Source: Agrobacterium tumefaciens
Lineage (GTDB): Bacteria > Pseudomonadota > Alphaproteobacteria > Rhizobiales > Rhizobiaceae
Direction: 5' to 3'
NCBI RefSeq assembly: GCF_005221325.1
Contig: NZ_CP039888.1
Location: 2,369,501 to 2,433,500, forward strand
Length of the DNA: 64,000 nt
Below, in pieces: positions 1-8,106 of this stretch (its first letter is position 1; each line of letters starts with the position of its first letter). Both the position numbers and the translations under genes were made by a program. Below the pieces are notes generated by a model that was not told where the DNA came from, did no database searches, and saw only the letters and a list, made by a program, of their open reading frames with translations.

Positions 1-443
1 AAAGCGACCGGGCCATCCACCAGTCCGAGATTCTGCAGCACACCGGAAATCATGCCGAACTGGCCGTTATACATCCAGCCCCACATGAAAATGCCGATAG
101 CCATCGGCACGATCCATGGCGGCATGGTCAGGATGCGAAACAGCGCACGGCCGGGAACGGCGGAGTTCAGCAACACCGCACCAAATGTGCCGATGATCAT
201 CTTTATCGAGACGGAAAAGAACGTCCAGACAAAGGTCCGCGTGATGACATCGGCAAAAGTCGCGTTGAAGATCTTCTCGTAGTTGATGAAGCCGACCCAG
301 TTCGTCACTTTTTTGAGCGACGCATCGGTGAACGACAGGATGAATGTATCCACGAGCGGGTAAGCAACGATAAGCGTGATGTACAGGAGCGCCGGCAGAA
401 GAAGAAACCAGGCGAAAATGACTGCGCTGCGTTTTGCATCCAT
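1..443 (-). CDS. Sugar ABC transporter permease (CUT1, MalF/UgpA-like), partial
   Basis: Only the first 147 codons are in the window; the gene runs off the left edge. The minus-strand translation starts MDAKRSAVIFAWF and has a hydrophobic first membrane segment (about residues 8-30). A periplasmic stretch with FTDASL and WVGFINYEKIF follows, the usual N-terminal pattern of binding-protein-dependent sugar permeases, and then segments around TRTFVWTFFSVSIKM and RALFRILTMPPWIVPMA. The EAA loop that docks the ATPase would lie outside the window. The oxidoreductase gene ends 13 bp upstream, so the two are probably co-transcribed. Divergence from an amino-sugar catabolic operon suggests a carbohydrate substrate. 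The substrate is an inference. Confidence 0.85.
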   Translation of the reverse strand, partial: MDAKRSAVIFAWFLLLPALLYITLIVAYPLVDTFILSFTDASLKKVTNWVGFINYEKIFNATFADVITRTFVWTFFSVSIKMIIGTFGAVLLNSAVPGRALFRILTMPPWIVPMAIGIFMWGWMYNGQFGMISGVLQNLGLVDGPVA

Positions 444-456
444 CGCGCAGTCCCCC

Positions 457-1638
457 TCAAGCCGATTTCACGGCGGGGGATTTCGGCTGACCGTGCAGCG
501 CAAGATCATACTCCTCCCACACCGGTTTGAGATCGACCACCTTGCGGCCATGGCGCGCTTCATCCATGGCAAGCGCCAGAATGCCGGCCTCGATCGCGTC
601 GAGCGCGGAAACCGGCAGGGGCGTAGCCTTGACGATATGGGCGATCACATCCTCGGCCATCTGCTCGTCCGCGCCATAATGCTGCGAGAGCGTGGTCGCC
701 GCAGAATAGGTCTTGGCGACGGTTTTTTCATTGGTGCGGGCATTGTGAACGTTCAGGAAACCACGCACGAAATCACCCTCCGCCATGCCCTTGGCACCGA
801 TGACGCAGAAGCGGCGGAAATCGTCGGGGACGTTGAGATTGGTATGGAAGGCAAGCGAGGCGCCGTTTTCATATTCGACGATCGCCGTCTGGTAATCGAT
901 GATGTCGCCGTCGCTGTCGAAGACCTTGTCGGAGCCCATCCAGCCGCTCGGCTTGCGATGGTAAACCTCCATGTCGTTGATGCCGTCATTCTGCGGCGCG
1001 TTCGCCGGCGTGAAGCTCTTTCGCCCACCGAAGCTTGACACGAAACGCGGCCGCGCGCCGACCACGCCATTATAGAGATCGAGATCGTGGCAGCATTTTT
1101 CCAGCATGAAGGAGCCGGAGTAATTCTCGTAACGCCGCCAGTCGCGCATGAAGAATGCGCCGTGATAGGGCGGGATATGTTCGGAAGCCTCAATGGAGAC
1201 GACATCGCCGAGCTTGCCCTCGGCCTGCGCGGCGCGCAGATCGCGGTAAAGCGGCGAATAACGCAGGACCAGACCGACCAGCAGCCGCTCATGGCCGTGC
1301 TTGTTGAGCAGCCGGGCAAGCTCGAGGCTTTCCTCGATGCTGACGACGATGGGTTTTTCCGAGAAGATGGTGCAGCCGGCTTCAAGGCCGATGCGGATAT
1401 GCTCCAGATGCATGTGGTTCGGAGAGCCGATCATCAGAAGATCGAATTTTTCACCGGCGATCAGCGCTTCCGGGCTTTCATAGGCCTTGCCGGCCGAAAT
1501 GCCCTTTTCCTGCAGACCCGGCAGACCTGCCGGATGAGGATCAACATAACCGACGATCTCGAAATCCTTGTCGATCTCGTGAAAAACGTAGCCCAGATAA
1601 CCGAGACGGAATCCGAGTCCGATAATTCCCACCTTCAT
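457..1638 (-). CDS. Gfo/Idh/MocA family NAD(P)-dependent oxidoreductase
   Basis: This 393-residue protein begins MKVGIIGLGFRLGYLG, a Rossmann dinucleotide-binding motif. EKPIVVSIEESLELA near residue 95 is the signature region carrying the conserved lysine of the family. The C-terminal half has the alpha/beta substrate domain (SGSFMLEKCCHDLDLYNG, with the conserved Asp and His). Members oxidise or reduce sugars, inositols or amino-sugar derivatives. An upstream in-frame start would add 15 residues, but the start at 1638 has an AGGGA ribosome-binding site and directly precedes the nucleotide-binding strand. It lies 13 bp before the permease gene. A role in converting an imported sugar is inferred; the exact substrate cannot be read from sequence. 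Confidence 0.9.
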   Translation of the reverse strand: MKVGIIGLGFRLGYLGYVFHEIDKDFEIVGYVDPHPAGLPGLQEKGISAGKAYESPEALIAGEKFDLLMIGSPNHMHLEHIRIGLEAGCTIFSEKPIVVSIEESLELARLLNKHGHERLLVGLVLRYSPLYRDLRAAQAEGKLGDVVSIEASEHIPPYHGAFFMRDWRRYENYSGSFMLEKCCHDLDLYNGVVGARPRFVSSFGGRKSFTPANAPQNDGINDMEVYHRKPSGWMGSDKVFDSDGDIIDYQTAIVEYENGASLAFHTNLNVPDDFRRFCVIGAKGMAEGDFVRGFLNVHNARTNEKTVAKTYSAATTLSQHYGADEQMAEDVIAHIVKATPLPVSALDAIEAGILALAMDEARHGRKVVDLKPVWEEYDLALHGQPKSPAVKSA

Positions 1639-1704
1639 GAACTTTGTTCCCTGCTCACTCGTAAATAATTTTCGCAGAAGCAACCATTTCTGTGTTGGTT
1701 ATTC

Positions 1705-1721
1705 AATTATCTGCGATAATT
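1705..1721. promoter_or_regulatory. Palindrome upstream of the oxidoreductase (candidate operator)
   Basis: AATTATC, three bases (TGC), then GATAATT form a perfect 7-bp inverted repeat. It lies 67-83 bp upstream of the oxidoreductase start at 1638, where a repressor or activator of that unit would bind. The binding protein is unknown. Confidence 0.4.
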
Positions 1722-1940
1722 TCTGACCATGATGAAATTAGTTTTCACAACGGTCAAGCAAAATTCGATTTACTCTGGCAAGTCGCGGATAAGAAACCGA
1801 TTCTTCCAGGCCAGCGGAGACGCGCAACAGCTATTCACCGGCAACCGATGCCAAAACAATACCAAAAAAATGCCAATCGTCTAGAGCAATTACGGCAATG
1901 GGAAAATTTTTTAGTTTAATGCGGAAATTTAGATTATATG

Positions 1941-1955
1941 GCCTTAATTTAAGGC
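1941..1955. promoter_or_regulatory. Palindrome GCCTTAA-T-TTAAGGC (candidate operator)
   Basis: A perfect 7-bp inverted repeat around a single central base lies near the middle of the divergent region, about 125 bp before the GntR gene and 300 bp before the oxidoreductase. It has the symmetry of a dimeric regulator site. No regulator can be assigned from sequence alone. Confidence 0.4.
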
Positions 1956-2009
1956 ATCACAACGAAAAAAGCTCCGATCAACCATACAAGTTCGCGAATG
2001 GTTCTATTT

Positions 2010-2044
2010 TGGTATTGCCCATCCCATCTTCTGTGGTATAGCCA
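2010..2044 (+). promoter_or_regulatory. Tandem TGGTAT sites upstream of the GntR gene (candidate autoregulatory operators)
   Basis: TGGTATTGCC starts at 2010 and TGGTATAGCCA at 2034, exactly 24 bp apart, and the second ends 35 bp before the regulator's start codon. Both have TGG..CC(A) dyad symmetry around a TAT core, broadly like the GGT-N-TA-N-ACC type sites of HutC-subfamily GntR proteins that control amino-sugar genes. Autoregulation by the downstream GntR protein is the natural reading but is an inference. Confidence 0.45.
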
Positions 2045-2079
2045 GAAGCAGCCATTTCGGATTGTGACAGAGGTTATGG

Positions 2080-2832
2080 ATGAACGGGGCAGCGCTTAAT
2101 CTGGAGGACCTGCAATCAGGCGGCGGCCCGCTGTACCTGAAATTGCGCCAGACGATCGAAGACGCCATCAATGGCGGCCGCCTGAAGCATGGCGACGCCC
2201 TGCCGCCGGAACGTGATATTGCCGAAAGCGCCTGCGTCAGCCGCGTTACGGTGCGCAAAGCGGTGGACGATCTCGTCCGCGACGGCCTTCTCGTTCGCCG
2301 GCATGGTTCGGGCACCTTTGTCGTCAAGCCCATCACCCGCATGCAGCAGCCGCTGACCAAGCTCACCTCCTTTACCGAGGACATGCGCCGGCGCGGCATG
2401 ACGGCAAGCACCCGCTGGCTGGACAGGGGCCTGTTCCACCCGACCGGCGATGAAATGATGGCACTAGGCCTTTCCCAATCCGCCATGGTGGCGCGGCTCA
2501 CGCGCCTGCGTCTTGCCAATGACCAGCCAATCGCACTGGAAGTCACCAGCCTGCCGGGCGATATTCTGCCCGATCCGCAACTCGTCGAAAACTCGCTCTA
2601 TCTGGAGCTTGAGAAAAGCGGCATCCGCCCCGTGCGCGCCATTCAGCGCATCTCGGCACGCAATCTCACGGATGAGGAAACCCTGCTCCTTGGGGTTCCG
2701 CTGGGCTCGGCAGCGCTTTCCGTTCAGCGCATGGCCTATCTGGAAAGCGGGCGCCTCATGGAAATATCCCTCGCGCTTTACCGCAGTGATGCCTACGACC
2801 TCGTCGCCGAACTGACGATGGGTCCAGAGTGA
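2080..2832 (+). CDS. GntR family transcriptional regulator, HutC/UTRA type (amino-sugar regulator)
   Basis: This 250-residue regulator has an N-terminal winged helix (about residues 15-80; GDALPPERDIAESACVSRVT then GSGTFV) and a C-terminal UTRA effector domain (about 95-245; MQQPLTKLTSFTEDMRRRG, LPGDILPDPQLVENSLYLEL). HutC-type relatives such as NagR/YvoA and DasR sense phosphorylated amino sugars. It is the first gene of the rightward operon with the SIS protein, nagA and the kinase, so a glucosamine-6-P or N-acetylglucosamine-6-P effector is likely. The start at 2080 follows an AGAGG ribosome-binding site. Two TGGTAT elements just upstream may be its own operators. Confidence 0.92.
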   Translation: MNGAALNLEDLQSGGGPLYLKLRQTIEDAINGGRLKHGDALPPERDIAESACVSRVTVRKAVDDLVRDGLLVRRHGSGTFVVKPITRMQQPLTKLTSFTEDMRRRGMTASTRWLDRGLFHPTGDEMMALGLSQSAMVARLTRLRLANDQPIALEVTSLPGDILPDPQLVENSLYLELEKSGIRPVRAIQRISARNLTDEETLLLGVPLGSAALSVQRMAYLESGRLMEISLALYRSDAYDLVAELTMGPE

Positions 2833-2856
2833 AACATTGACCAAGGACACGAAACG

Positions 2857-3879
2857 ATGACAACCCTGATGCGCCAGGAAATCGATGAGATTCCCGATGC
2901 TGTCGCCCGCCTGTTGGATAATGCCAAGACCGACTTCCAGGAGGCCGGCAGCAAGCTGAAGGCCCGTGACCCCGCGGTCGTCGTCACCATTGCCCGCGGC
3001 TCCTCCGATCACGCTGCACATTTCCTGAAATATGCGATCGAATTGCAGACCGGTCTGCCGGTCGCTTCTCTCGGCCCCTCGCTCGCCTCCATCTACCAGA
3101 CGAAACTGCGACTGGAGCGGGCAGCGGCCTTCGCCGTCTCGCAGTCCGGCAAGAGCCCTGACATCGTCGCGCTCGCACAAAGCGCCCGCAAGGGCGGCGC
3201 GCTCACCTTCTCGCTCGTCAACACCCTGCCCTCTCCCCTGGGTGAGGCGGCCGACCACGCCATCAATATCCAGGCCGGGCCGGAAAAGGCCGTGGCAGCG
3301 ACCAAATCCTTCGTCAATTCCATCGTTGCCGGTCTGGCGATCCTTGCCGAATGGACAGAAGACAGCCTGCTTGCCAAGGCCGTCAGCGCCCTGCCGCAGA
3401 ATTTCGCCAAGGCCATCGCGCTCGATTGGAGCCATATCGGCGAGGCGGTTAAGGGCGAAGAATCGCTTTACATGCTGGGCCGCGGCCCTGCCCTTGCCAT
3501 TGCCGCGGAAGCCGCACTGAAATGCAAGGAAACCTGCGAGCTGCATGCAGAGGCCTATTCCTCGGCGGAAGTCATGCATGGCCCGGTCTCGCTGGTCGCG
3601 CCGCAATTCCCCGTCATCGCCTTTGCCGCGCGCGACCGTGCCGAGACTTCGGTCACGGATATTGCCGCAGGTCTTGCCCATAAGGGTGCGAGTGTTTTCG
3701 TCACTTCCACAAAGGGCAGCCCGGCCAAGCCCTTGCCCTTCGTGGAAACCAACCACCCGCTGACCGATGCATTGTTGCTGATCGCGCCGTTTTACGGTTT
3801 CATCGAGCAATTGTCGCGCGCGCGCGGCTTCAATCCAGATGCGCCCGTGGCATTGAAAAAGGTCACAGAAACCCAATGA
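2857..3879 (+). CDS. SIS-domain sugar-phosphate isomerase/deaminase (GlmS C-terminal-like, probable glucosamine-6-phosphate deaminase)
   Basis: This 340-residue protein has two SIS domains like the isomerase half of GlmS but no glutaminase domain. Visible motifs are RGSSDHAAHF (about residue 48), the sugar-phosphate loop SQSGKSPDIV (about 95), and CKETCELHAEAYSSAEVMHGP (about 220-240) with the catalytic-loop glutamates. Proteins of this build beside nagA act as NagB-II type deaminases, turning glucosamine-6-P into fructose-6-P and ammonia. No classical NagB is in the window, which fits non-orthologous replacement. The gene follows the regulator by 24 bp and overlaps nagA by 4 bp (ATGA), so translation is probably coupled. 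Confidence 0.88.
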   Translation: MTTLMRQEIDEIPDAVARLLDNAKTDFQEAGSKLKARDPAVVVTIARGSSDHAAHFLKYAIELQTGLPVASLGPSLASIYQTKLRLERAAAFAVSQSGKSPDIVALAQSARKGGALTFSLVNTLPSPLGEAADHAINIQAGPEKAVAATKSFVNSIVAGLAILAEWTEDSLLAKAVSALPQNFAKAIALDWSHIGEAVKGEESLYMLGRGPALAIAAEAALKCKETCELHAEAYSSAEVMHGPVSLVAPQFPVIAFAARDRAETSVTDIAAGLAHKGASVFVTSTKGSPAKPLPFVETNHPLTDALLLIAPFYGFIEQLSRARGFNPDAPVALKKVTETQ

Positions 3880-5042
3880 GCGGCACCAAGGCATTTATCG
3901 GCGCACGCATTTTCGACGGCGCCGCATGGCACGACGGCAGGGTGCTCCTGCTCGACGACGGCCATGTTGCTGCAATCTCTGACGGCGTGCCGGCCGAAGT
4001 CGAACCGATCGATTTAAAGGGACTGCTGATCGCACCTGGATTCATCGATCTCCAAGTCAATGGCGGCGGCGGGGTGATGTTCAACAACCAGCCGGATGTT
4101 GACGGCATTGCCCGCATCTGTTCCGCTCACGCCAGATTCGGCACGACAGCGTTGATGGTCACGCTCATCACCGACCGGCCGGATGTCACCTCAAAAGCGG
4201 CGCAGGCGGGTATTGCCGCCAGCAAGCGGCAGGTGCCGGGCTTTCTGGGCCTGCATTTCGAAGGGCCGCATCTTTCCGTCGCACGCAAGGGCACCCATGA
4301 TCCGGCGCTGATCCGCACGATGGAGACGGCCGATCTTGCCGTTCTGACCGGCTGCAAGGCGGAACTTGCCTTCGTGATGACGACAATTGCCCCTGAGAAC
4401 GTGACCGCTGAACAGGTCGCAGCACTCAGAAAAGCCGGCATCGTTGTCAGTCTCGGCCACACCGATACCGGCCTTGATGTAGCGGCGGCCTATGCTGATG
4501 CAGGCGCTTCCATGGTGACGCATCTTTTCAACGCCATGAGCCCGCTTGGCCACCGCGAACCGGGTCTGGTTGGCGCAGCGCTTTCGAACGGCAAGCTGGA
4601 TTGCGGGCTGATCGCTGACGGATTTCATGTCGATCCGGCCGCCATTGGTATTGCGCTCCGGGCCAAGAATGGTCCGGGCCGAATTTTCCTCGTTACTGAC
4701 GCCATGTCGACCATCGGCACGGATGATGACGGTTTCGAATTGAACGGCCGGCGCGTCTATCGCAATGGCGGCCGGCTGACGCTTGAAGACGGCACGCTGG
4801 CGGGGGCGGATATCGACATGCTCTCCTGCATCCGCTTCGTGCATGAGAAGCTGGACACGCCGCTGGAAGAAGCTTTGAGAATGGCATCGGCCTATCCGGC
4901 TGAGGCTGTCGGCGCATCGGACAAGGGAAAACTCCTGCCCGGTTTCGATGCCGATTTCGTTGTGCTGACACCCGACCTCCAGATGCATTCGACCTGGATT
5001 GGTGGAGAAAAAATCTACGATGCCGCGCATTCCGGAGTTTAA
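3876..5042 (+). CDS. nagA: N-acetylglucosamine-6-phosphate deacetylase
   Basis: This 388-residue amidohydrolase-superfamily enzyme removes acetate from N-acetylglucosamine-6-P. Key motifs are APGFIDLQVNGGGGVMF (about residues 50-67, the NagA variant of the first metal motif), the metal glutamate in LHFEGPHLS (about 128), GHTDTGLD (about 195), THLFNAMSPLGHREPG (about 215-230) and the catalytic aspartate in FLVTDAMSTIG (about 275). Length and motif order fit NagA throughout. The start overlaps the SIS gene stop as ATGA, and the kinase starts three bases after its stop, so the three enzymes form one tightly packed operon. Confidence 0.96.
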   Translation: MSGTKAFIGARIFDGAAWHDGRVLLLDDGHVAAISDGVPAEVEPIDLKGLLIAPGFIDLQVNGGGGVMFNNQPDVDGIARICSAHARFGTTALMVTLITDRPDVTSKAAQAGIAASKRQVPGFLGLHFEGPHLSVARKGTHDPALIRTMETADLAVLTGCKAELAFVMTTIAPENVTAEQVAALRKAGIVVSLGHTDTGLDVAAAYADAGASMVTHLFNAMSPLGHREPGLVGAALSNGKLDCGLIADGFHVDPAAIGIALRAKNGPGRIFLVTDAMSTIGTDDDGFELNGRRVYRNGGRLTLEDGTLAGADIDMLSCIRFVHEKLDTPLEEALRMASAYPAEAVGASDKGKLLPGFDADFVVLTPDLQMHSTWIGGEKIYDAAHSGV

Positions 5043-5045
5043 ACC

Positions 5046-5972
5046 ATGATCGTTTGTTTCGATATTGGCGGAACGACCATCAAGGGCGCCATCGCCCATG
5101 CCCCGGACGATATTCGCCCGGTGCCGCGCATTCCGACGCCGAAAACCAGTTTCGAAGACTTCGCCGCCGGCCTCAAATCCGTCATCGATGCGAGCGGCGG
5201 CACGCCCGGCTGCGTATCGTTGTCGATTGCCGGTGTCATCGATCCCGATACCGGTAAGGCTACCGTCGCCAATATTCCGAGCATTCATGGTCGGGTCTTG
5301 AAGGACGAGCTGGAAAAAGCCCTCAACCTTCCCGTCATCGTGTCGAATGACGCGGATTGTTTCGTGATCGCCGAATCGGAAATCGGCTCGGGTCAGGGCC
5401 ATCGCGTGGTTTTCGGCGTCATCCTCGGAACGGGCGTCGGCGGCGGGCTGGTGATCGATGGCAAGCTCATCAACAGCCATGGCGGTTTCGCCGGCGAATG
5501 GGGCCACGGCCCGGTGGCCGCGACATTGGCTGGCAATCCGCCGGTCTCGCTGCCCCGCTTCGAATGCGGCTGTGGCCTCACCGGCTGTGTCGATGCCATC
5601 GGCAGCGCCCGCGGCATGGAAAAGCTGCATGCGCATCTTCACGCGCAGGAGATGACCAGCGAGGACATTATCGCCGCCTGGCAGGCGGGCGATGCGCAAG
5701 CTGCAAGAACCATCGATGTCCTCGTCGATATTCTCGCCTCGCCGCTGGCGATGGTGATCAATGTGACAGGAGCGACCATCGTTCCCGTGGGCGGCGGGCT
5801 TTCGAATTCGCGGGAACTTCTCGCCGCATTGGATGAAGCGGTCAGGGCCCGCATTCTCAGACGTTTAGACCGCCCGCTGGTCGTGCCCGCCATCTGCCGC
5901 ATCGAACCGGGGCTGATCGGATCAGCCGTTATCGGGTTGAAATATGCGCAGGAGATCGCCCGCCCGTCCTGA
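5046..5972 (+). CDS. ROK family sugar kinase (probable N-acetylglucosamine or related amino-sugar kinase)
   Basis: This 308-residue kinase has the N-terminal phosphate loop DIGGTTIKG (residues 6-14), the catalytic aspartate in SNDAD (about 100-104), LGTGVGGGLV (127-136), the EWGH substrate loop (151-154) and the ROK zinc motif with cysteines in FECGCGLTGC (172-181). ROK kinases phosphorylate glucose, N-acetylmannosamine or N-acetylglucosamine. As the last gene after nagA it most likely makes N-acetylglucosamine-6-P from sugar imported by the ABC system, a route that does not need a phosphotransferase system. Exact sugar specificity is inferred from context. Confidence 0.9.
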   Translation: MIVCFDIGGTTIKGAIAHAPDDIRPVPRIPTPKTSFEDFAAGLKSVIDASGGTPGCVSLSIAGVIDPDTGKATVANIPSIHGRVLKDELEKALNLPVIVSNDADCFVIAESEIGSGQGHRVVFGVILGTGVGGGLVIDGKLINSHGGFAGEWGHGPVAATLAGNPPVSLPRFECGCGLTGCVDAIGSARGMEKLHAHLHAQEMTSEDIIAAWQAGDAQAARTIDVLVDILASPLAMVINVTGATIVPVGGGLSNSRELLAALDEAVRARILRRLDRPLVVPAICRIEPGLIGSAVIGLKYAQEIARPS

Positions 5973-5978
5973 TGGCCC

Positions 5979-7235
5979 TCACGGCGTTTCGATCTTTTCC
6001 CTTCGAAACCCCAACCCCACCAGCCGCCCCGTCAGGTGGGAAAGAAGCGGAAATCGAATGATCGCCCGCACGAAGGCAGGGGGGCCTTTGGGCTTTTCTG
6101 CCCTTTCCTCCTGCCCTTTCTTGCGACCGATACGCATCATCCGCTGCAGAAACTGCGTGGCCTTGGTCGGGAAGGACCGCCGCTTTTCGATTGCGGCGAG
6201 GTCGTCGTCACGAATGGCCCGGCCGGACACCAGCACGGGCACCAATATATTGGCAGCGGCAACCGCATCCTGAATGGCCAGATTGACGCCGACGCCGCCG
6301 ACGGGCGACATGGCATGGGCCGCATCACCGATGCAGATCAGGCCGGGTTTCCACCAGCGCTTCAGACGGTCGATACGAACGGTCAACAGATGCACATCGT
6401 CCCAGCTCTTGATCTCATCGAGCCTTTCGCGCGGAAAAGGGCAGATTTCCGCGACCCTGTCCCGGAAGGCCTCAATCCCCTCCAGCTTTATGTCCGCGAA
6501 AAATCCCTTGCGCACCACATAACCGCATTGCCAGTAGTCACCCCGGTTGATCATCACGAAACCCTGCCGCGAACCGGCATGCCCCATGGTTTCGGCCGGA
6601 TCGTCAGGCTGTTTCGAAAGGCGCAGCCACAGCACCTCGGTCGGAATTCCAAAGCGCTGGACCTCGAGCCCCGCCGCTTCGCGGACGATGGAGTTGCGGC
6701 CATCCGCACCAACCACCAGATCGGCAGCGATCTCGATGACGTCTTCCGGCGTTTCGACGGTGAGGCCGCCGACGCGCCCGTCCTTCTCGATGAGGCCGGT
6801 CACCGGTGCGTTCATCAGCAGGCGGAAATTTTCATATTGGCCTGCCTTGCCGACGATGAAATTGAGAAAATCCCATTGCGGCATGAAGGCGATGAAACGA
6901 TGCCGGACCGGCAGGCGGGAAAAATCCGCAATCGTCACACGCTCGCCGCCGATAACCGCATTCAACCGCGGCGCACGCGTATGCGGAAGGCTTAAGAACT
7001 CATCGATGAAACCGAGCTGTTCCATCAGTTCAAGCGTGGAAGGATGAATGGTATCGCCGCGAAAATCCCGCAGAAAATCCCCGTGTTTCTCGACGACAAC
7101 AACATCGATACCGCTGCGGGCGAGCAGCAGACCGAGCATCATGCCCGCCGGCCCGCCGCCGGCCACGGCAACGCAGGTGCGGATGGTTTGAACGGCTCTG
7201 CCGTCCTTTTCATGCCCGGCTTTCGCGTCTTCCAT
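5979..7235 (-). CDS. FAD-dependent monooxygenase/oxidoreductase (PHBH/UbiH-like fold)
   Basis: This 418-residue flavoprotein shows the three fingerprints of the aromatic hydroxylase class: an N-terminal GxGxxG loop (VAVAGGGPAGMMLG, about residues 22-35), the DG motif VVGADGRNSIVREAAG (about 180) and the GD motif CIGDAAHAMSPVGGVGVNLA (about 305). Such enzymes use NAD(P)H and oxygen to hydroxylate aromatic or quinone-like rings. It is not close enough to UbiH, UbiF or PobA for me to name a substrate. A GTG lies directly before the ATG chosen at 7235, so the start could be one codon longer. It converges on the ROK kinase with only 6 bp between stops. Confidence 0.85.
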   Translation of the reverse strand: MEDAKAGHEKDGRAVQTIRTCVAVAGGGPAGMMLGLLLARSGIDVVVVEKHGDFLRDFRGDTIHPSTLELMEQLGFIDEFLSLPHTRAPRLNAVIGGERVTIADFSRLPVRHRFIAFMPQWDFLNFIVGKAGQYENFRLLMNAPVTGLIEKDGRVGGLTVETPEDVIEIAADLVVGADGRNSIVREAAGLEVQRFGIPTEVLWLRLSKQPDDPAETMGHAGSRQGFVMINRGDYWQCGYVVRKGFFADIKLEGIEAFRDRVAEICPFPRERLDEIKSWDDVHLLTVRIDRLKRWWKPGLICIGDAAHAMSPVGGVGVNLAIQDAVAAANILVPVLVSGRAIRDDDLAAIEKRRSFPTKATQFLQRMMRIGRKKGQEERAEKPKGPPAFVRAIIRFPLLSHLTGRLVGLGFRREKIETP

Positions 7236-7274
7236 CACCCTCGCCCCTATCCCATCCCGTCCCGTTAAATGTCT

Positions 7275-8003
7275 TTACTTTATTTCAGCCGCCGCAGGGC
7301 TTGCATTTTTCGGCTGCGGCCAGCCCTGCGCATCGAAACGAAACAGCATTTCGGACCGGGCAAAGATAAAGGCGAAGGCCATGGCCGTCCACAGGCCGAG
7401 CAACAGCCCGGCTGCGACATCGCTTGGATAATGCGCACCGACGATGACACGCGAAACGCCGATGACAAGCGCAAGCAGCAGGAACGCCCAGCGGAAGCGC
7501 GGCATCAGCATGGCGAAAACACCGAAAAATGCCCCGGCCGCCGTCGAATGGCCGGAAGGGAAGCTCTCATAAAGATTGTCACCGGTGAAAGGCGTGAGGC
7601 TGTAGGCACCCATTTCCAGAAAAAGCTCCGGTCGCGCCCGCCCGATCAGGAATTTCAGCGTATGGACGAGAATACTCGCCGTGCCGATCGTCAGGAAAAA
7701 ATAAGCGAGAAGCCGCCATGCCGTTCTCAGCCGCCCGCCATAGGTCCGCGCCTGCAGGACACGCGCGGCGACATAAGCGAGAATCGCGAGCGCGCCCGTG
7801 GAATAAAGCATCCAGCGGAAGGTTCCGAAATCGGTAATCGCGCGATTGAAGGTGACTATTCGGCCCGGCAGGGCCTGCGCGGTTTCGGAAAGGCGTGGAT
7901 CGAAAGGAATGAAAACCAGAACCAGCACAAGGCTTGCCGCAAAAATCCAGCCGCTGGAAACCACGAAACGTCGCATCAACATCCTCTTGTCATTTTCTTG
8001 CAT
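7275..8003 (-). CDS. PAP2-superfamily membrane phosphatase (LpxE/PgpB-like)
   Basis: This integral membrane protein of about 242 residues has the full phosphatidic acid phosphatase type 2 signature: KFLIGRARPE (motif 1, K-x6-RP), SFPSGHSTA (motif 2) and SRVIVGAHYPSD (motif 3, R-x5-H-x3-D). About six hydrophobic segments are visible, the first right after MRRFVVSSGWIF. Relatives dephosphorylate lipid A, phosphatidylglycerol-phosphate or undecaprenyl pyrophosphate on the periplasmic face. The start is uncertain: an internal ATG at 7976 (MRRF) has AAGAGG six bases upstream and would remove nine residues. It is transcribed away from dxr. Confidence 0.88.
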   Translation of the reverse strand: MQENDKRMLMRRFVVSSGWIFAASLVLVLVFIPFDPRLSETAQALPGRIVTFNRAITDFGTFRWMLYSTGALAILAYVAARVLQARTYGGRLRTAWRLLAYFFLTIGTASILVHTLKFLIGRARPELFLEMGAYSLTPFTGDNLYESFPSGHSTAAGAFFGVFAMLMPRFRWAFLLLALVIGVSRVIVGAHYPSDVAAGLLLGLWTAMAFAFIFARSEMLFRFDAQGWPQPKNASPAAAEIK

Positions 8004-8106
8004 ATGGCTTTGACCTTCACAAAAACAATAGCCTGGGCTTTGTCCTTGTTATGGCGGGTTTTCGCGGGTAGAGCCTAAATCTGCCAAATAAACTGACGGT
8101 CTGAAG

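Larger units (their letters stand above)
1639..2079. other. Divergent AT-rich regulatory region
   Basis: This 441-bp stretch lies between the oxidoreductase/permease unit (leftward) and the GntR-led amino-sugar operon (rightward). It is clearly richer in A and T than the flanking genes and holds no convincing gene; a 75-codon frame at 1692 has neither a good ribosome-binding site nor a recognisable product. It holds three candidate protein-binding sites, listed separately: palindromes at 1705-1721 and 1941-1955 and a tandem TGGTAT pair at 2010-2044. Promoters for both directions are expected here. Confidence 0.7.

Noticed and set aside
1692..1919. 75-codon gene in the divergent sugar-locus region
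   Set aside because: No ribosome-binding site or family resemblance is visible, and the composition is AT-rich and regulatory.
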